A program made the translations under genes and the position numbers. From Bin87 sp965204905 (GTDB taxonomy: Bacteria; Chloroflexota; Dehalococcoidia; Lucifugimonadales; UBA3495), in NCBI GenBank assembly GCA_965204905.1, contig OZ242042.1, positions 3,224,001-3,288,000 of the forward strand: 64,000 nt of DNA, written 5' to 3'. How positions within the stretch are numbered: the first letter of the stretch is position 1; each line of letters starts with the position of its first letter. The notes beneath the pieces are model-generated. The model worked only from the letters and a program-made list of their open reading frames with translations, ran no database searches and was not told the origin of the DNA. This document shows positions 50,160-57,969 of the stretch, one piece after another.

Positions 50160-50639
50160 CTAACGCTTGGTGTGGAGCAGTTCGCGGGCTTCGTTCAGCA
50201 GTTCCTCGTCGCTGCGGCTGAGGTCGAGGGGATCGCCGTGGGGCTGCGGGACGGGGAAGCCGGTCTTGTAGTACAGCTCGATGCGGTTGCCCTCGGGGTC
50301 GAAGAAGTACATGCCGAAGGCGTTGCCGTGGCTGACGATGCGATCGATCTTCAAGTTTTCGGCATCAATGCGCTCCTTGTATTCGCGCATGTCCTGGATG
50401 GAGGGTACGTGGAAGGAAATTTGCTGGATGACCTGCGCATCGTCGGATGTCACTCGCCCTGCCATAAGCACAAACTCGTGGTGCTCGCCCACGGGGTCGG
50501 AGCTGAGGAACACCATGCGGCGCTGCTCCAAGTCTTCGTCGGCGATTTCCAGTCCCATCACACGGGTGTAGAAATCGCGCATTTTCATAAGGTCAGTGGC
50601 GTAGATGCCAACGTGGCCGAGTCCACCAATTCGGGCCAT
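50160..50639 (-). CDS. VOC-superfamily dioxygenase-like protein
   Basis: 159 aa. GLGHVGIYATDLMKMRDFYTRVMGLEI, HHEFVLMAGR, QISFHVPSIQDMREYKER and YFFDPEGNRIELYY show two beta-alpha-beta-beta-beta units with the metal ligands H (GHVGIY), H (HEFVL) and E (RIELYY), as in extradiol-dioxygenase-like VOC proteins. ATG at 50639 with AGGAGG upstream; the frame is open further upstream but without a proper start. Function likely in ring cleavage or resistance, not determinable. Confidence 0.85.
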   Translation of the reverse strand: MARIGGLGHVGIYATDLMKMRDFYTRVMGLEIADEDLEQRRMVFLSSDPVGEHHEFVLMAGRVTSDDAQVIQQISFHVPSIQDMREYKERIDAENLKIDRIVSHGNAFGMYFFDPEGNRIELYYKTGFPVPQPHGDPLDLSRSDEELLNEARELLHTKR

Positions 50640-50752
50640 GGTATGCCTCCTTGAGAGTGTGGTGATAGGTTCGATTGTAGGCGCAAAGTTAGTGCAGCGC
50701 GTGGGCGATGTCAAGAAGACGAGAAATCCGCCGTATCGGTCAGTCGGCCCGT

Positions 50753-50782
50753 TTGACCCCATTGGGGCGGGATGCCTATAAT
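50753..50782 (+). promoter_or_regulatory. sigma70-type promoter at a GTG start
   Basis: TTGACC (50753-50758), an 18-base spacer and TATAAT (50777-50782). The GTG of the MFS gene begins 8 bases after the -10, at the expected transcription start, so the mRNA is likely leaderless. Confidence 0.65.
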
Positions 50783-50790
50783 CTTCCATC

Positions 50791-52134
50791 GTGGAAAATA
50801 CGACAGATGACGCAGCGCGGCGACGGCCTCGCATCTTCTACGGATGGTGGGTGGTCGTCGTTTCCTCTTTTGTGGGGATGTTCGGGAACGGCTCCATCTC
50901 GCAGGGGTTCCCGCGCTTCTTCACGCCGATACAGACCGACCTGGGGCTGACGTCGGCGCAGATGTCGCTGGTGTTCAGCCTGGCGCGTGCGGAGGGCAGC
51001 GCCGGCGGGCCGCTGATCGGTTGGGCGGTGGACCGCTTCGGAGCGCGACCCATGGTGTTGGGAGGCGGGCTGATGGTGGGAATCGGCACCATCCTGCTGT
51101 CGCGCGCCGACTCCTACTGGGAACTGATCGTCCTGTTCTCAGGCATCATCTCCCTGGGCAAGAGCGCCGGCTTCGGGCAAACGCTGATGGCCGCGGTGAA
51201 CCAGTGGTTCATCCGACGGCGCTCGGTGGCGATGTCCACCTTGATGACGGCGTTCGCCGGCGGCGGGGCGTTCGTCGTACTGCTGCTGAACCTGGGCATC
51301 CAGCAGATCGGTTGGCGGGATACCATCCTCTGGACCGGGGTTTTTATCCTCGTCATGACCATCCCGGCGTCGTTTTTCATCCGCAGCCGGCCGGAGGATA
51401 TGGGGTTGCTGCCGGACGGCGACGTGCCGGACGACGCGACCTCGGGCGGTTCCGGCGGACGGAGGCGCAGCGCGGCGAGTGAAGGGTTCACCTTCATGGA
51501 AGCCATCAAGACGCGCACCTACTGGCTGATCATGGTGGGCGCGATCCTGCGGGTGTCGGTCACCAACGGAATGCTGGTGCACGTGTTCCCCATCATGGAG
51601 TTGCGCGGCGTCTCGGCCAACGAGGCGTCGGCGTGGGTGGCGGCGATGTTCTTCCTGGGGATACCGCTGCGGTTCATCATGGGGGTGACGTCGGACAAGT
51701 TCCGGGGCAACGTGCTGCTGGCGGTGGGCATGGCCGTCGGCGCGGTGGGCATGGGCGGTCTGTGGATCGGGCCGGGCATTGTCGGGTTGCTGCTGTTCGT
51801 GGTGGGCATTGCCATTGTAGAGGGGATAACATCGGTGAACTGGCTGATGCTCAGTGACTACTACGGGCGGGCGCGCTTCGCCACCCTGATGGGCTTTATG
51901 AGCCTGTTCATGAACGTGGGGATGTTCATATCTCCGTTCGTGTCCGGCCTGGTCGTGGACACCTTGGGAGATTACTACTGGGTGCTGGCGGTGTTCACGC
52001 CGCTGTACCTGGTGAGCGCCGTGGCGTTCCTGTTCGCCACCCGGCCGAATCCGCCGGCCCGGTCCCAGCGGCGATGGATTGGCACGGAGACACGGGCGCC
52101 GCAGCCGGCGGCTAGCGGCGGCGACGGCAATTAG
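50791..52134 (+). CDS. MFS transporter, monocarboxylate/oxalate-type
   Basis: 447 aa. FYGWWVVVVSSFVGMFGNGSI is the typical N-terminus of the monocarboxylate transporter-like (OFA) MFS group; motif A GWAVDRFGARPMVLGGG follows, and the second half starts FMEAIKTRTYWLIMVGAILR. The C-terminal tail ends APQPAASGGDGN; nearly the same sequence ends HicB1 further downstream because of a local duplication. GTG start at 50791 with a leaderless-type promoter. Substrate probably an organic acid, inferred from family. Confidence 0.86.
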   Translation: MENTTDDAARRRPRIFYGWWVVVVSSFVGMFGNGSISQGFPRFFTPIQTDLGLTSAQMSLVFSLARAEGSAGGPLIGWAVDRFGARPMVLGGGLMVGIGTILLSRADSYWELIVLFSGIISLGKSAGFGQTLMAAVNQWFIRRRSVAMSTLMTAFAGGGAFVVLLLNLGIQQIGWRDTILWTGVFILVMTIPASFFIRSRPEDMGLLPDGDVPDDATSGGSGGRRRSAASEGFTFMEAIKTRTYWLIMVGAILRVSVTNGMLVHVFPIMELRGVSANEASAWVAAMFFLGIPLRFIMGVTSDKFRGNVLLAVGMAVGAVGMGGLWIGPGIVGLLLFVVGIAIVEGITSVNWLMLSDYYGRARFATLMGFMSLFMNVGMFISPFVSGLVVDTLGDYYWVLAVFTPLYLVSAVAFLFATRPNPPARSQRRWIGTETRAPQPAASGGDGN

Positions 52135-52145
52135 GCGGCTTTGGT

Positions 52146-52412
52146 ATGATTGCCGTGTTGCGGTCGAGGCATCAGCGCACGCTGGAGCGGATATTCGCGA
52201 GACCAACGCCGTCGGACATTCGTTGGTCGGAAGTGGTTTCGCTGATGGGGGCGTTGGACGTCGAAATTTCGGAACGGTCGGGGTCGCGGGTGCTATTCAG
52301 GAAAGATGCGGCGCGGGCAGTATTGCATCGACCTCATCCAGGACCGAATATTCGCCCAGCATCAGTAACAAAAGCGGGCGAATTCCTCAGAGAGATTGGA
52401 GCGACGCCATGA
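52146..52412 (+). CDS. hicA: HicA-like mRNA interferase, copy 1
   Basis: 88 aa. RSRHQRTLERIFARP, IRWSEVVSLMGALD, RSGSRVLFRKDAARAVLHRPHP and a terminal VTKAGEFLREIGATP match the longer HicA subgroup (dsRBD-like fold) in which the HRPHP histidines replace the short GSH motif. HicA cleaves mRNA and is neutralised by HicB. The ATG at 52146 overlaps a TATGAT -10-like box; a GTG at 52155 is an alternative, leaderless start. The stop overlaps HicB1 by 4 bases (ATGA). Confidence 0.82.
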   Translation: MIAVLRSRHQRTLERIFARPTPSDIRWSEVVSLMGALDVEISERSGSRVLFRKDAARAVLHRPHPGPNIRPASVTKAGEFLREIGATP

Positions 52413-52693
52413 TGACGGTGGAATATAAAGGATACGTGGCCGGGTTTGAATACGACAATGAAGCGGAGCTTTACTGCGGGTCGGTCATCAACACCGAACC
52501 GTACTCTATAGTCATTTTCGAGTTGCCGGAAGGGTACGACGTGTACCAGGAGTTTCAGATATCCATTGACGTGTACCTGGAATCGTGCATAGAGGACGGC
52601 GTGGAACCCCTGCCGCCGCTGCCACTAGCCGACCAAACCGAATCTGAGTCAAGCGCTCCGCAGCCGGCGGCCAGCGGCGGAGACGACAATTAG
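52409..52693 (+). CDS. hicB: HicB-like antitoxin, copy 1, with replaced C-terminus
   Basis: 94 aa. MMTVEYKGYVAGFEYDNEAELYCGSVINTEPYSI and EFQISIDVYLESCIEDGVEP are the HicB RNase H-like core. The C-terminal DNA-binding RHH or HTH domain is missing; instead the protein ends SAPQPAASGGDDN, a copy of the MFS tail encoded at 52097-52134. The simplest reading is a tandem duplication whose junction fused HicB to the duplicated MFS end. Toxin neutralisation may persist but autoregulation would be lost. Confidence 0.8.
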   Translation: MMTVEYKGYVAGFEYDNEAELYCGSVINTEPYSIVIFELPEGYDVYQEFQISIDVYLESCIEDGVEPLPPLPLADQTESESSAPQPAASGGDDN

Positions 52694-52723
52694 GTGGCGG
52701 ACGGCGCGGCGGCGTTTGGTATC

Positions 52724-52987
52724 ATGGGCACGTTGCGGTCGAGGCACCAACGGACGCTGGAAAGGATATTCGCCAGGCCGACGCCGTCGGATATTCGGTG
52801 GTCGGAGGTAGTCTCGCTGATGAGAGCGTTGGACGTTGAAATTACTGAAGCCGCCGGTTCCCGGGTCAGGTTCACCAAAGATTCGGTGGGCGCCACGGTA
52901 CACCGCCCACACCCTCAACCAAACCTCCGACGGGATTCCATACGGAGCATTGCGAGGTTTCTAGAGAGAATGGGAGTCGAGCCATGA
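52724..52987 (+). CDS. hicA: HicA-like mRNA interferase, copy 2
   Basis: 87 aa, about 70 percent identical by eye to copy 1 (RSRHQRTLERIFARPTPSD is identical, then IRWSEVVSLMRALDVEITEA). The HRPHP motif is kept. The ATG at 52724 overlaps a TATCAT box in the same place as in copy 1. An upstream in-frame GTG at 52694 is less likely because homology starts at TLRSRHQ. Overlaps the HicB-GNAT gene by 4 bases. Confidence 0.82.
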   Translation: MGTLRSRHQRTLERIFARPTPSDIRWSEVVSLMRALDVEITEAAGSRVRFTKDSVGATVHRPHPQPNLRRDSIRSIARFLERMGVEP

Positions 52988-53838
52988 TGGAAAACATGAT
53001 GGAATACAAGGGATACATTGCCTCAGTCAGCTATGACGGCTTGGCCGAGGTTTTATGTGGATCCGTTGTCAACGCAGGTTCATATTCGTTCGCCACGTTC
53101 GAGGCCACTGACGTAAAACAACTCCGGAAAGAGTTCCAATTTTCGGTTGACGATTATCTGAGTTGGTGCAACGGAGAAGGCATAGAGCCGACAAAGCCCT
53201 TTTACGGGAAGTTGCAGAGTTCTGCTGCCGAGCGAAATGAGAACATCATGGATGTCCAACCGGTTGTCCTGGTCGGCGAGCACGTGCGGCTGGAACCCAT
53301 CGGCCAGCAGCACGCTTGGGACTTGTACGCGGTCGGGAACGACGAGTCTATCTGGCGCTATCTGCCGCGTCCGGCTTTTGCAGACCTGGACGACGCGCGC
53401 GGGTGGATTGAAAGCTGCGTTGCGGCGAGGGAATCGGGATCTACCATCCAGTTCGCGGTGATGCACGGAGTGGAGGAACGCGCCATCGGCTCCACCGGCT
53501 ACTTGGACATCGACCGGCCCAACCGGGCGCTGGAAATCGGGATGACGTGGTACGGGGTGGACTACCAGCGCACTGCCGTCAACACGGAGTGCAAGTACCT
53601 TATGCTGCGCCACGCTTTTGATGACCTGGGCGCGCTGCGGGTATGCTTGAAGACCGACCATCGCAACGAGCGGTCGCAGCGGGCCATCGAGCGCATCGGC
53701 GCGGTGCGCGACGGCGTACTGCGCAACCATCGCATCGCGTGGGACGGGGCGAACCGTCATTCGGTCTATTACAGCATCATTGACACCGAGTGGCCGGGAG
53801 TGAAGGAACGGCTGGAGGGGATGCTGCTGAGGGAATGA
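52984..53838 (+). CDS. HicB-like antitoxin fused to GNAT acetyltransferase
   Basis: 284 aa. Residues 1-75 are a HicB core (MEYKGYIASVSYDGLAEVLC, EFQFSVDDYLSWCNGEGIEP, KPFYGK). Residues 90-284 are a complete RimJ/RimL-like GNAT: HVRLEPIGQQHAWDLYAVG, IGSTGYLDIDRPNRALEIGM, LRVCLKTDHRNERSQRAIER (acetyl-CoA loop and helix), NHRIAWDGANRHSVYYSIID. The two are joined without a stop by about 15 residues. An internal ATG at 53248 starts the GNAT part and might allow separate translation. The HicB DNA-binding domain is absent. A GNAT paralogue follows at 53940. Confidence 0.8.
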   Translation: MMENMMEYKGYIASVSYDGLAEVLCGSVVNAGSYSFATFEATDVKQLRKEFQFSVDDYLSWCNGEGIEPTKPFYGKLQSSAAERNENIMDVQPVVLVGEHVRLEPIGQQHAWDLYAVGNDESIWRYLPRPAFADLDDARGWIESCVAARESGSTIQFAVMHGVEERAIGSTGYLDIDRPNRALEIGMTWYGVDYQRTAVNTECKYLMLRHAFDDLGALRVCLKTDHRNERSQRAIERIGAVRDGVLRNHRIAWDGANRHSVYYSIIDTEWPGVKERLEGMLLRE

Positions 53839-53849
53839 GAAACGTCCGC

Positions 53850-53908
53850 TCACCCCAGCCCTCTCCCGCCAGAGGCGGACGGTCTGCCCAAGAGGGGAGA
53901 GGGAGTAT
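53850..53908. repeat. dispersed palindromic repeat, family 4
   Basis: CTCACCCCAGCCCTCTCCCG, a 23-base insert relative to the copy at 50053, then AGAGGGGAGAGGGAG. It separates the two GNAT genes. Confidence 0.7.
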
Positions 53909-53939
53909 TTAGACATTCTCTGACGCCGAGGTGATTTCG

Positions 53940-54530
53940 ATGATGGACCCACAACCCATAATCCTGACCGGCCAGCACGTGCGCCTGGAACCGATTGGGC
54001 AGCAGCACGCGGAAAGCCTGTACGAATTCGGGCAGGAAGAAGATATTTGGCGTTACCTGACCGGAGGCCCGTTCATCAGCCTGGAGCACACGCGGGAATG
54101 GGTGGACATGTGTATGGGCCGTAACAGGACGGGAGCGCGGTTGCAATTCTCGGTGATTCATCTGGTGGATGACCGGGCGATTGGAACCACCGGGTACTCG
54201 GACATCGACCGACCCAACCGGGCGGTGGAGATTGGCATGACGTGGTACGGAGCGCCGTACCGTCGCACCGCCGTCAACACGGAATGCAAGTATCTGCTGA
54301 TGCGCCACGCCTTCGAGGATCACGATGCGCTCCGGGTGTGCCTGAAAGCCGACCACCGCAACGAGCGGTCGCAGCGGGCGATCCAGCGCGTCGGCGGCGT
54401 GCAGGAGGGCGTGCTGCGGAACCACCGCATCGCCAAGGATGGGGTGAACCGCCATTCAGTGTATTTCAGCATCATCGACAGCGAGTGGCCGGACGTGAAG
54501 GCACGGCTGGAAGGGATGATGAGGCGGTAG
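53940..54530 (+). CDS. GNAT N-acetyltransferase (RimJ/RimL-like)
   Basis: 196 aa, about two-thirds identical by eye to the GNAT half of the preceding fusion: QHVRLEPIGQQHAESLYEFG, TTGYSDIDRPNRAVEIGMTW, VCLKADHRNERSQRAIQR, NHRIAKDGVNRHSVYFSIID. No HicB part. The family acetylates ribosomal proteins, antibiotics or small amines; the target here is unknown. I chose the ATG at 53940, preceded by GAGGTG, over a GTG at 53931; another ATG follows directly. Tandem duplication with the previous gene is evident. Confidence 0.85.
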   Translation: MMDPQPIILTGQHVRLEPIGQQHAESLYEFGQEEDIWRYLTGGPFISLEHTREWVDMCMGRNRTGARLQFSVIHLVDDRAIGTTGYSDIDRPNRAVEIGMTWYGAPYRRTAVNTECKYLLMRHAFEDHDALRVCLKADHRNERSQRAIQRVGGVQEGVLRNHRIAKDGVNRHSVYFSIIDSEWPDVKARLEGMMRR

Positions 54531-54542
54531 GGCCGGTTGCGC

Positions 54543-54548
54543 TATACT
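54543..54548 (+). promoter_or_regulatory. -10 box upstream of the Uma2 gene
   Basis: TATACT, 57 bases before the ATG at 54606. Confidence 0.4.
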
Positions 54549-54605
54549 GCGGGCCATCAATCCCCGTTACATCCGACAACCACGCTGTGCTATGGAGGTC
54601 ATGCA

Positions 54606-55163
54606 ATGACCACCGCCAAGACACTGCTTACCGCCGATGACCTACTGGCGATGCCTGATGACGGCAAAAACTATGAACTGGTCAAAGGGGAACTGGTAGA
54701 AATGCCGCCACCGGGTTTCATGCACGGATTCATCGTCGCCCAATTCATTTCGAGCTTCGACTACTTCGTGCGGCCACGCAACCTAGGCATCATTACCGGA
54801 GGCCCCGGCATTTATATTGAGCAGGATCCGGATACTGTCCGCGCGCCCGACTGCGCTTTCGTTTCCCACGAGCGCATCGTTGCGCCGCTGCCAAACCGGG
54901 GATACATTTTCGGGCTGATTCCCGACCTGGCGGTGGAAGTGGTTTCGCCGGACTACTCGGTTGCCGAGGCGCGAGTTCGAGCGCAGATGTGGCTGGACGC
55001 CGGCGTGCGTCTGTCGCTGGCAGCGCACATTGCCACGCGAGAGATAATCTCATACGGCGACGACGGCGCGGTGCAACGTTTTGGCATGGGCGACACGCTG
55101 GCCTGCGAGCCGGTACTGCCCGGTTTTGTTTGCGCAGTGGATGACATATTCAACCATCCGTAG
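54606..55163 (+). CDS. Uma2 family (DUF820) putative endonuclease
   Basis: 185 aa. LTADDLLAMPDDGKNYELVKGELVEMPP opens the DUF820 fold, then VRAPDCAFVSHERI and LIPDLAVEVVSPDYSVAEARVRAQMWLDAGV, with the D-x(n)-E-V core of a PD-(D/E)XK-like nuclease (aspartate in APDCAFV, glutamate in AVEVVSP). The usual lysine after VEV-x-SP is replaced, so activity is uncertain. Uma2 proteins are widespread in bacteria with many paralogues; their role is unknown. GGAGGTC upstream of the ATG. Another Uma2-like gene starts at 63917. Confidence 0.84.
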   Translation: MTTAKTLLTADDLLAMPDDGKNYELVKGELVEMPPPGFMHGFIVAQFISSFDYFVRPRNLGIITGGPGIYIEQDPDTVRAPDCAFVSHERIVAPLPNRGYIFGLIPDLAVEVVSPDYSVAEARVRAQMWLDAGVRLSLAAHIATREIISYGDDGAVQRFGMGDTLACEPVLPGFVCAVDDIFNHP

Positions 55164-55290
55164 CGTCTCTTGCGCTGGTCCATTTGCGCCCGGTGCGGTA
55201 TGCGGGTATGATAACCGCCGTTCCGTGAAATGCTGGACGCGGCATAGTATTTGAGGGTGTTGCCGCGCCCTGCTCAGGAACGCCGTCCTG

Positions 55291-55319
55291 CTGACAGGGC
55301 CGCTATTGGTTGCTATAAT
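55291..55319 (+). promoter_or_regulatory. promoter of coxMS
   Basis: CTGACA (55291-55296), a 17-base spacer and TGCTATAAT with TATAAT at 55314-55319. The best sigma70-type promoter in the window, 20 bases before the ATG at 55340. Confidence 0.7.
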
Positions 55320-55339
55320 CTGCGCCGCAGGAGGTGCCC

Positions 55340-56215
55340 ATGCGAGCTATTGACTACCAAGCCCCCACATCCCTGAGTGAAGCCGTGTCCATCATGGCTG
55401 CCAACGGCGACCGCGCCCGGCCCCTGGCCGGCGGCACGGACGTGCTGGTCCAGTTGCGCGGCGGCCGCCGCGAGGCCGATGTCGTGGTGGACACGAAGAA
55501 GATCCCCGAGCTGAACACGCTCAACCTGGGCGACAACGGATTGCAGCTCGGCGCTGCGGTTCCGTGTTACCAGATTTATCAGAATTCCGCCGTCGCCGCC
55601 GCGTATCCCGGCCTGATCGACGCCGCCGGCATGATCGGCAGCATCCAGATCCAGGGTCGTGCCACGGTCGGCGGGAACCTGTGCAACGCCGCGCCCTCGG
55701 GCGACACCATCCCGCCGGTGATTACGCTGGGCGGCGAGGCGCACATCAACGGGCCGAACGGCTGGCGTACCCTGCCGGCGGAGAATTTCTGCACCGGCCC
55801 GGGCCGCAACGCGCTGGAAAACGGCGAGTTGCTGGTTGCCATCCAGTTGCCCGCGCCGGCCGCGAACTCCGGCACCGCCTACCTGCGGTTCATTCCGCGC
55901 AACGAGATGGACATCGCCGTGGCGGGCGTTTCCTCCACGGTGCAACTTGACGCATCCGGCCAGACCATCCAGTCGGCGCGCATCGCGCTGGCGTCCGTTG
56001 GGCCGACGCCGATTCTGGCCACCGCCGCCGGCGACAGCCTGGCGGGGAAGGCCGTTTCCGATGAGGCCATCGCCGAAGCCGGCCGTCTGGCCAGCGAAGC
56101 CGCCACGCCCATCACCGACATGCGCGGCACCATCCGACAGCGCCATCACCTGGTGGACGTGCTGACCCGCCGCACCCTGAACATTGCCATCCGGCGCGCC
56201 CGAGGGGAGGAATAA
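55340..56215 (+). CDS. coxM: molybdenum hydroxylase FAD-binding subunit (CoxM-like)
   Basis: 291 aa. DYQAPTSLSEAVSIMAANGD and RPLAGGTDVLVQLRGGR give the FAD pyrophosphate-binding AGGT loop; IQGRATVGGNLCNAAPSGDT is the second FAD motif and YLRFIPRNEMDIAVAGVS the conserved region near the C-terminal domain. It transfers electrons from the 2Fe-2S subunit to an acceptor. The ATG at 55340 has GGAGG upstream. It forms an operon with coxS (gap 2 bases); coxL lies 2.1 kb further on. Confidence 0.9.
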   Translation: MRAIDYQAPTSLSEAVSIMAANGDRARPLAGGTDVLVQLRGGRREADVVVDTKKIPELNTLNLGDNGLQLGAAVPCYQIYQNSAVAAAYPGLIDAAGMIGSIQIQGRATVGGNLCNAAPSGDTIPPVITLGGEAHINGPNGWRTLPAENFCTGPGRNALENGELLVAIQLPAPAANSGTAYLRFIPRNEMDIAVAGVSSTVQLDASGQTIQSARIALASVGPTPILATAAGDSLAGKAVSDEAIAEAGRLASEAATPITDMRGTIRQRHHLVDVLTRRTLNIAIRRARGEE

Positions 56216-56217
56216 TA

Positions 56218-56697
56218 ATGCCCGGACTTGTCCACGTAACGACTACCATCAACGGCAACCAGACCGACTTTCTCTGCGAGCCGCGACAAAGCCTGCTGGA
56301 GTGCCTGCGCGACGTAGTCGGCATGACCGGCTCGAAAGAGGGCTGCAACGACGGCAACTGCGGCGCCTGCACCGTGAACATGGACGGGCGCATCGTCTGT
56401 TCGTGCCTGGTGCTGGGCGTTGAGGCCCAGGGCGCCGAGGTCAACACCATCGAGGGCGTGGCCTCCGCCGAGGGCCTGCACCCGATTCAGCAGTCGTTCC
56501 TCGAGAACGCCGCCTTGCAGTGCGGCATCTGCACGCCCGGTTTCATCGTGGCCGCCAAGGCGCTGCTGGAAGCCGAACCCGACGCCGACGAGGCGCGGAT
56601 TCGCCACTGGCTGGCCGGCAACCTGTGCCGCTGCACCGGCTACGACAAAATAGTCCGCGCCGTGCTGGACGCGGGGGAGCGAATGCGGGCGGGCTAG
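56218..56697 (+). CDS. coxS: molybdenum hydroxylase 2Fe-2S subunit (CoxS-like)
   Basis: 159 aa. Plant-ferredoxin-type cluster CKEGCNDGNCGACTV-like motif (GCNDGNCGACTVNMDG) and, in the helical domain, CGICTPGF and CRCTGYDKI for the second cluster. Length and order match the small subunit of the xanthine oxidase family. Starts 2 bases after coxM; a strong hairpin follows at 56733, so the operon probably ends here. Confidence 0.92.
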   Translation: MPGLVHVTTTINGNQTDFLCEPRQSLLECLRDVVGMTGSKEGCNDGNCGACTVNMDGRIVCSCLVLGVEAQGAEVNTIEGVASAEGLHPIQQSFLENAALQCGICTPGFIVAAKALLEAEPDADEARIRHWLAGNLCRCTGYDKIVRAVLDAGERMRAG

Positions 56698-56732
56698 GCT
56701 CGTATCGGCAACGCGACAGCGATACCGGATTT

Positions 56733-56760
56733 ATGGGGGCGGCCACAAGGCTGCCCCCAT
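56733..56760 (+). terminator. terminator after coxS
   Basis: A 12-bp stem ATGGGGGCGGCC / GGCTGCCCCCAT with one G-T pair and an ACAA loop, followed by TTGTTGTGTG. Confidence 0.6.
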
Positions 56761-56822
56761 TGTTGTGTGAGTACAGCGAATCTGTATGTTAACCGCGGTG
56801 CTGGGCGTGTCCGGTTACCCTG

Positions 56823-57305
56823 CTACGGCGTCCTCACCCGAAACAGCACGTGCGCGGCGAAAGCCTTGCGCTCCGTAGCGTCAGCCGCCTCAAACGCGAT
56901 GATTGCGGCCTCGGCCCGGTCGATCAGATTGACCGCATCAGCACGGCTGAATTCAGCATTGGGGTCGTAGTCGGCCCGATGGCGCCAGTTTTGCAGGTAA
57001 ATGAAGGCTACTCCAAAGTCCCGTATGGCCGGAGCAAACGTGTTCAGACCGCTTTGCATACGGCTTTTCGCAAACCCATGGTCCAGCGCACGATAAGTTT
57101 GTGTCCAAGCGGACAGGCGACGAAACCGGGGTGACGCGCCAATCAGCGTGTCCGCATTGCTGGCAGCCAGCGCGTGGAACATCGCGTAGTATGCGGCGCT
57201 GATGGCTTTGCGCAGTTGCATCTGTTGTGGCCGGCCCCGGCGCTGGCCATACTCGGGCGCGCCGGCCAGCATCCGCGCGAGCTCAATCAGTTGTTCCCAG
57301 TTCAT
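56823..57305 (-). CDS. HEPN-domain protein (COG1895-like), module copy 1
   Basis: 160 aa, helical. AISAAYYAMFHALAASNADTLIG is the HEPN core helix (S/A-x-x-YYAmFHA), and RHRADYDPNAEF (residues 108-119) is the R-x-x-ADY motif that many COG1895-type HEPN proteins have in place of the RNase Rx4-6H. HEPN toxins usually pair with a nucleotidyltransferase, but the partner encoded just upstream (57315) lacks that motif. 9-base gap to the partner, so they are cotranscribed. The module is repeated at 61750-62536. Confidence 0.72.
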   Translation of the reverse strand: MNWEQLIELARMLAGAPEYGQRRGRPQQMQLRKAISAAYYAMFHALAASNADTLIGASPRFRRLSAWTQTYRALDHGFAKSRMQSGLNTFAPAIRDFGVAFIYLQNWRHRADYDPNAEFSRADAVNLIDRAEAAIIAFEAADATERKAFAAHVLFRVRTP

Positions 57306-57314
57306 GCCGTGACT

Positions 57315-57638
57315 TCACCGGAAAAGCCTGGCCCGCTCTTCGTCGGTCCAATCGGCAATTTCGGCCTTGTCGATGTACGAGTCAGCTGGGAAATTGGTCA
57401 CCCCCAGCTCGATCAATTCCGGCCGCATCTGCCAGTAGAGGCCGTTGAGCCAGTTCGGTTCGAGCAGGTCGCCATCACCGTCGAACACGACCCTGATTTC
57501 GAGGTACTCCTCGTCCCACTCGTCCAGGCGAGGGGTAACATGGATCTCGTCGAAGACGAGTTGGTCTCCGAATTTTTTCTCCAGGTGGCTGCGATAGATG
57601 TTCGCCACCTGCTCTTTGACGGAATCGTATTTGGCCAT
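57315..57638 (-). CDS. small partner protein of the HEPN module, copy 1
   Basis: 107 aa, alpha/beta. Pattern: N-terminal helix (VKEQVANIYRSHLEKKFGDQ), strand FDEIHVTPRLDEWDEEYLEIRVVFDGDG, LLEPNWLNGLYWQMRPELIELGV, then ADSYIDKAEIADW. Copy 2 (61750) has the same order: strand ending YLHIYIVVDGDYELL, WNGLLPRHIEPDLKAIGV. It lacks the GSxxxGxxxxxDxD of minimal nucleotidyltransferases, so the HEPN-MNT model does not apply. It comes first in the operon, as antitoxins normally do. Confidence 0.68.
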   Translation of the reverse strand: MAKYDSVKEQVANIYRSHLEKKFGDQLVFDEIHVTPRLDEWDEEYLEIRVVFDGDGDLLEPNWLNGLYWQMRPELIELGVTNFPADSYIDKAEIADWTDEERARLFR

Positions 57639-57714
57639 GATGCGGTCTCCGATTTCGTAGCGCGGTTTAAAGTGATGCTAAACGGGCGGGCCGGGGCTGT
57701 CAAAAGAACGTCAT

Positions 57715-57969
57715 CGTCTGACGGTAATTGCCCGTGCTGTCTCCGCAGGTCAGGGATCGACACTGTCAGCGCTTCACCAGGGCGGCAGTTTGCTATAGCA
57801 GCGTTGAGCGCCTCCATCTCGCGCTCAATGCTGAGCCGGTGATTCGTCGTCAATGAGATTACTCGCAGCCCGATGGCCGGCAGGTTGTGTTGGTAGCAGT
57901 GTGAACTTCGTGGTCGGTTATCAGGTTGCGCAGGCTTTCCGGTATGTTGTGGTCCAGCAGTATCCTCAT
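57715..57969 (-). pseudogene. broken DUF5615 (PIN-like, VapC45-type) toxin gene
   Basis: From the ATG at 57969 the frame reads MRILLDHNIPESLRNLITDHEVHTA, the start of DUF5615 toxins, then hits TAA at 57861-57859 after 36 codons. Another frame continues with YQHNLPAIGLRVISLTTNHR and a helix REMEALNAAIANCR, matching the C-terminal half of the same family. About 30 middle residues, including the second acidic cluster, are gone. Deletion with frame shift is the simplest cause. The left boundary is approximate. The ATG overlaps the stop of the DUF433 gene (ATGA), the usual antitoxin-toxin layout. Confidence 0.72.

Noticed and set aside
53248..54530. GNAT proteins as TacT/AtaT-type toxins
   Set aside because: Sequence is RimJ/RimL-like in length and motifs and no RHH antitoxin is adjacent; only HicB-type sequence is.
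57315..57638. HEPN partner as minimal nucleotidyltransferase
   Set aside because: The GS-x(n)-DxD motif is absent in both copies; the acidic VVFDGDGD is not in that context.
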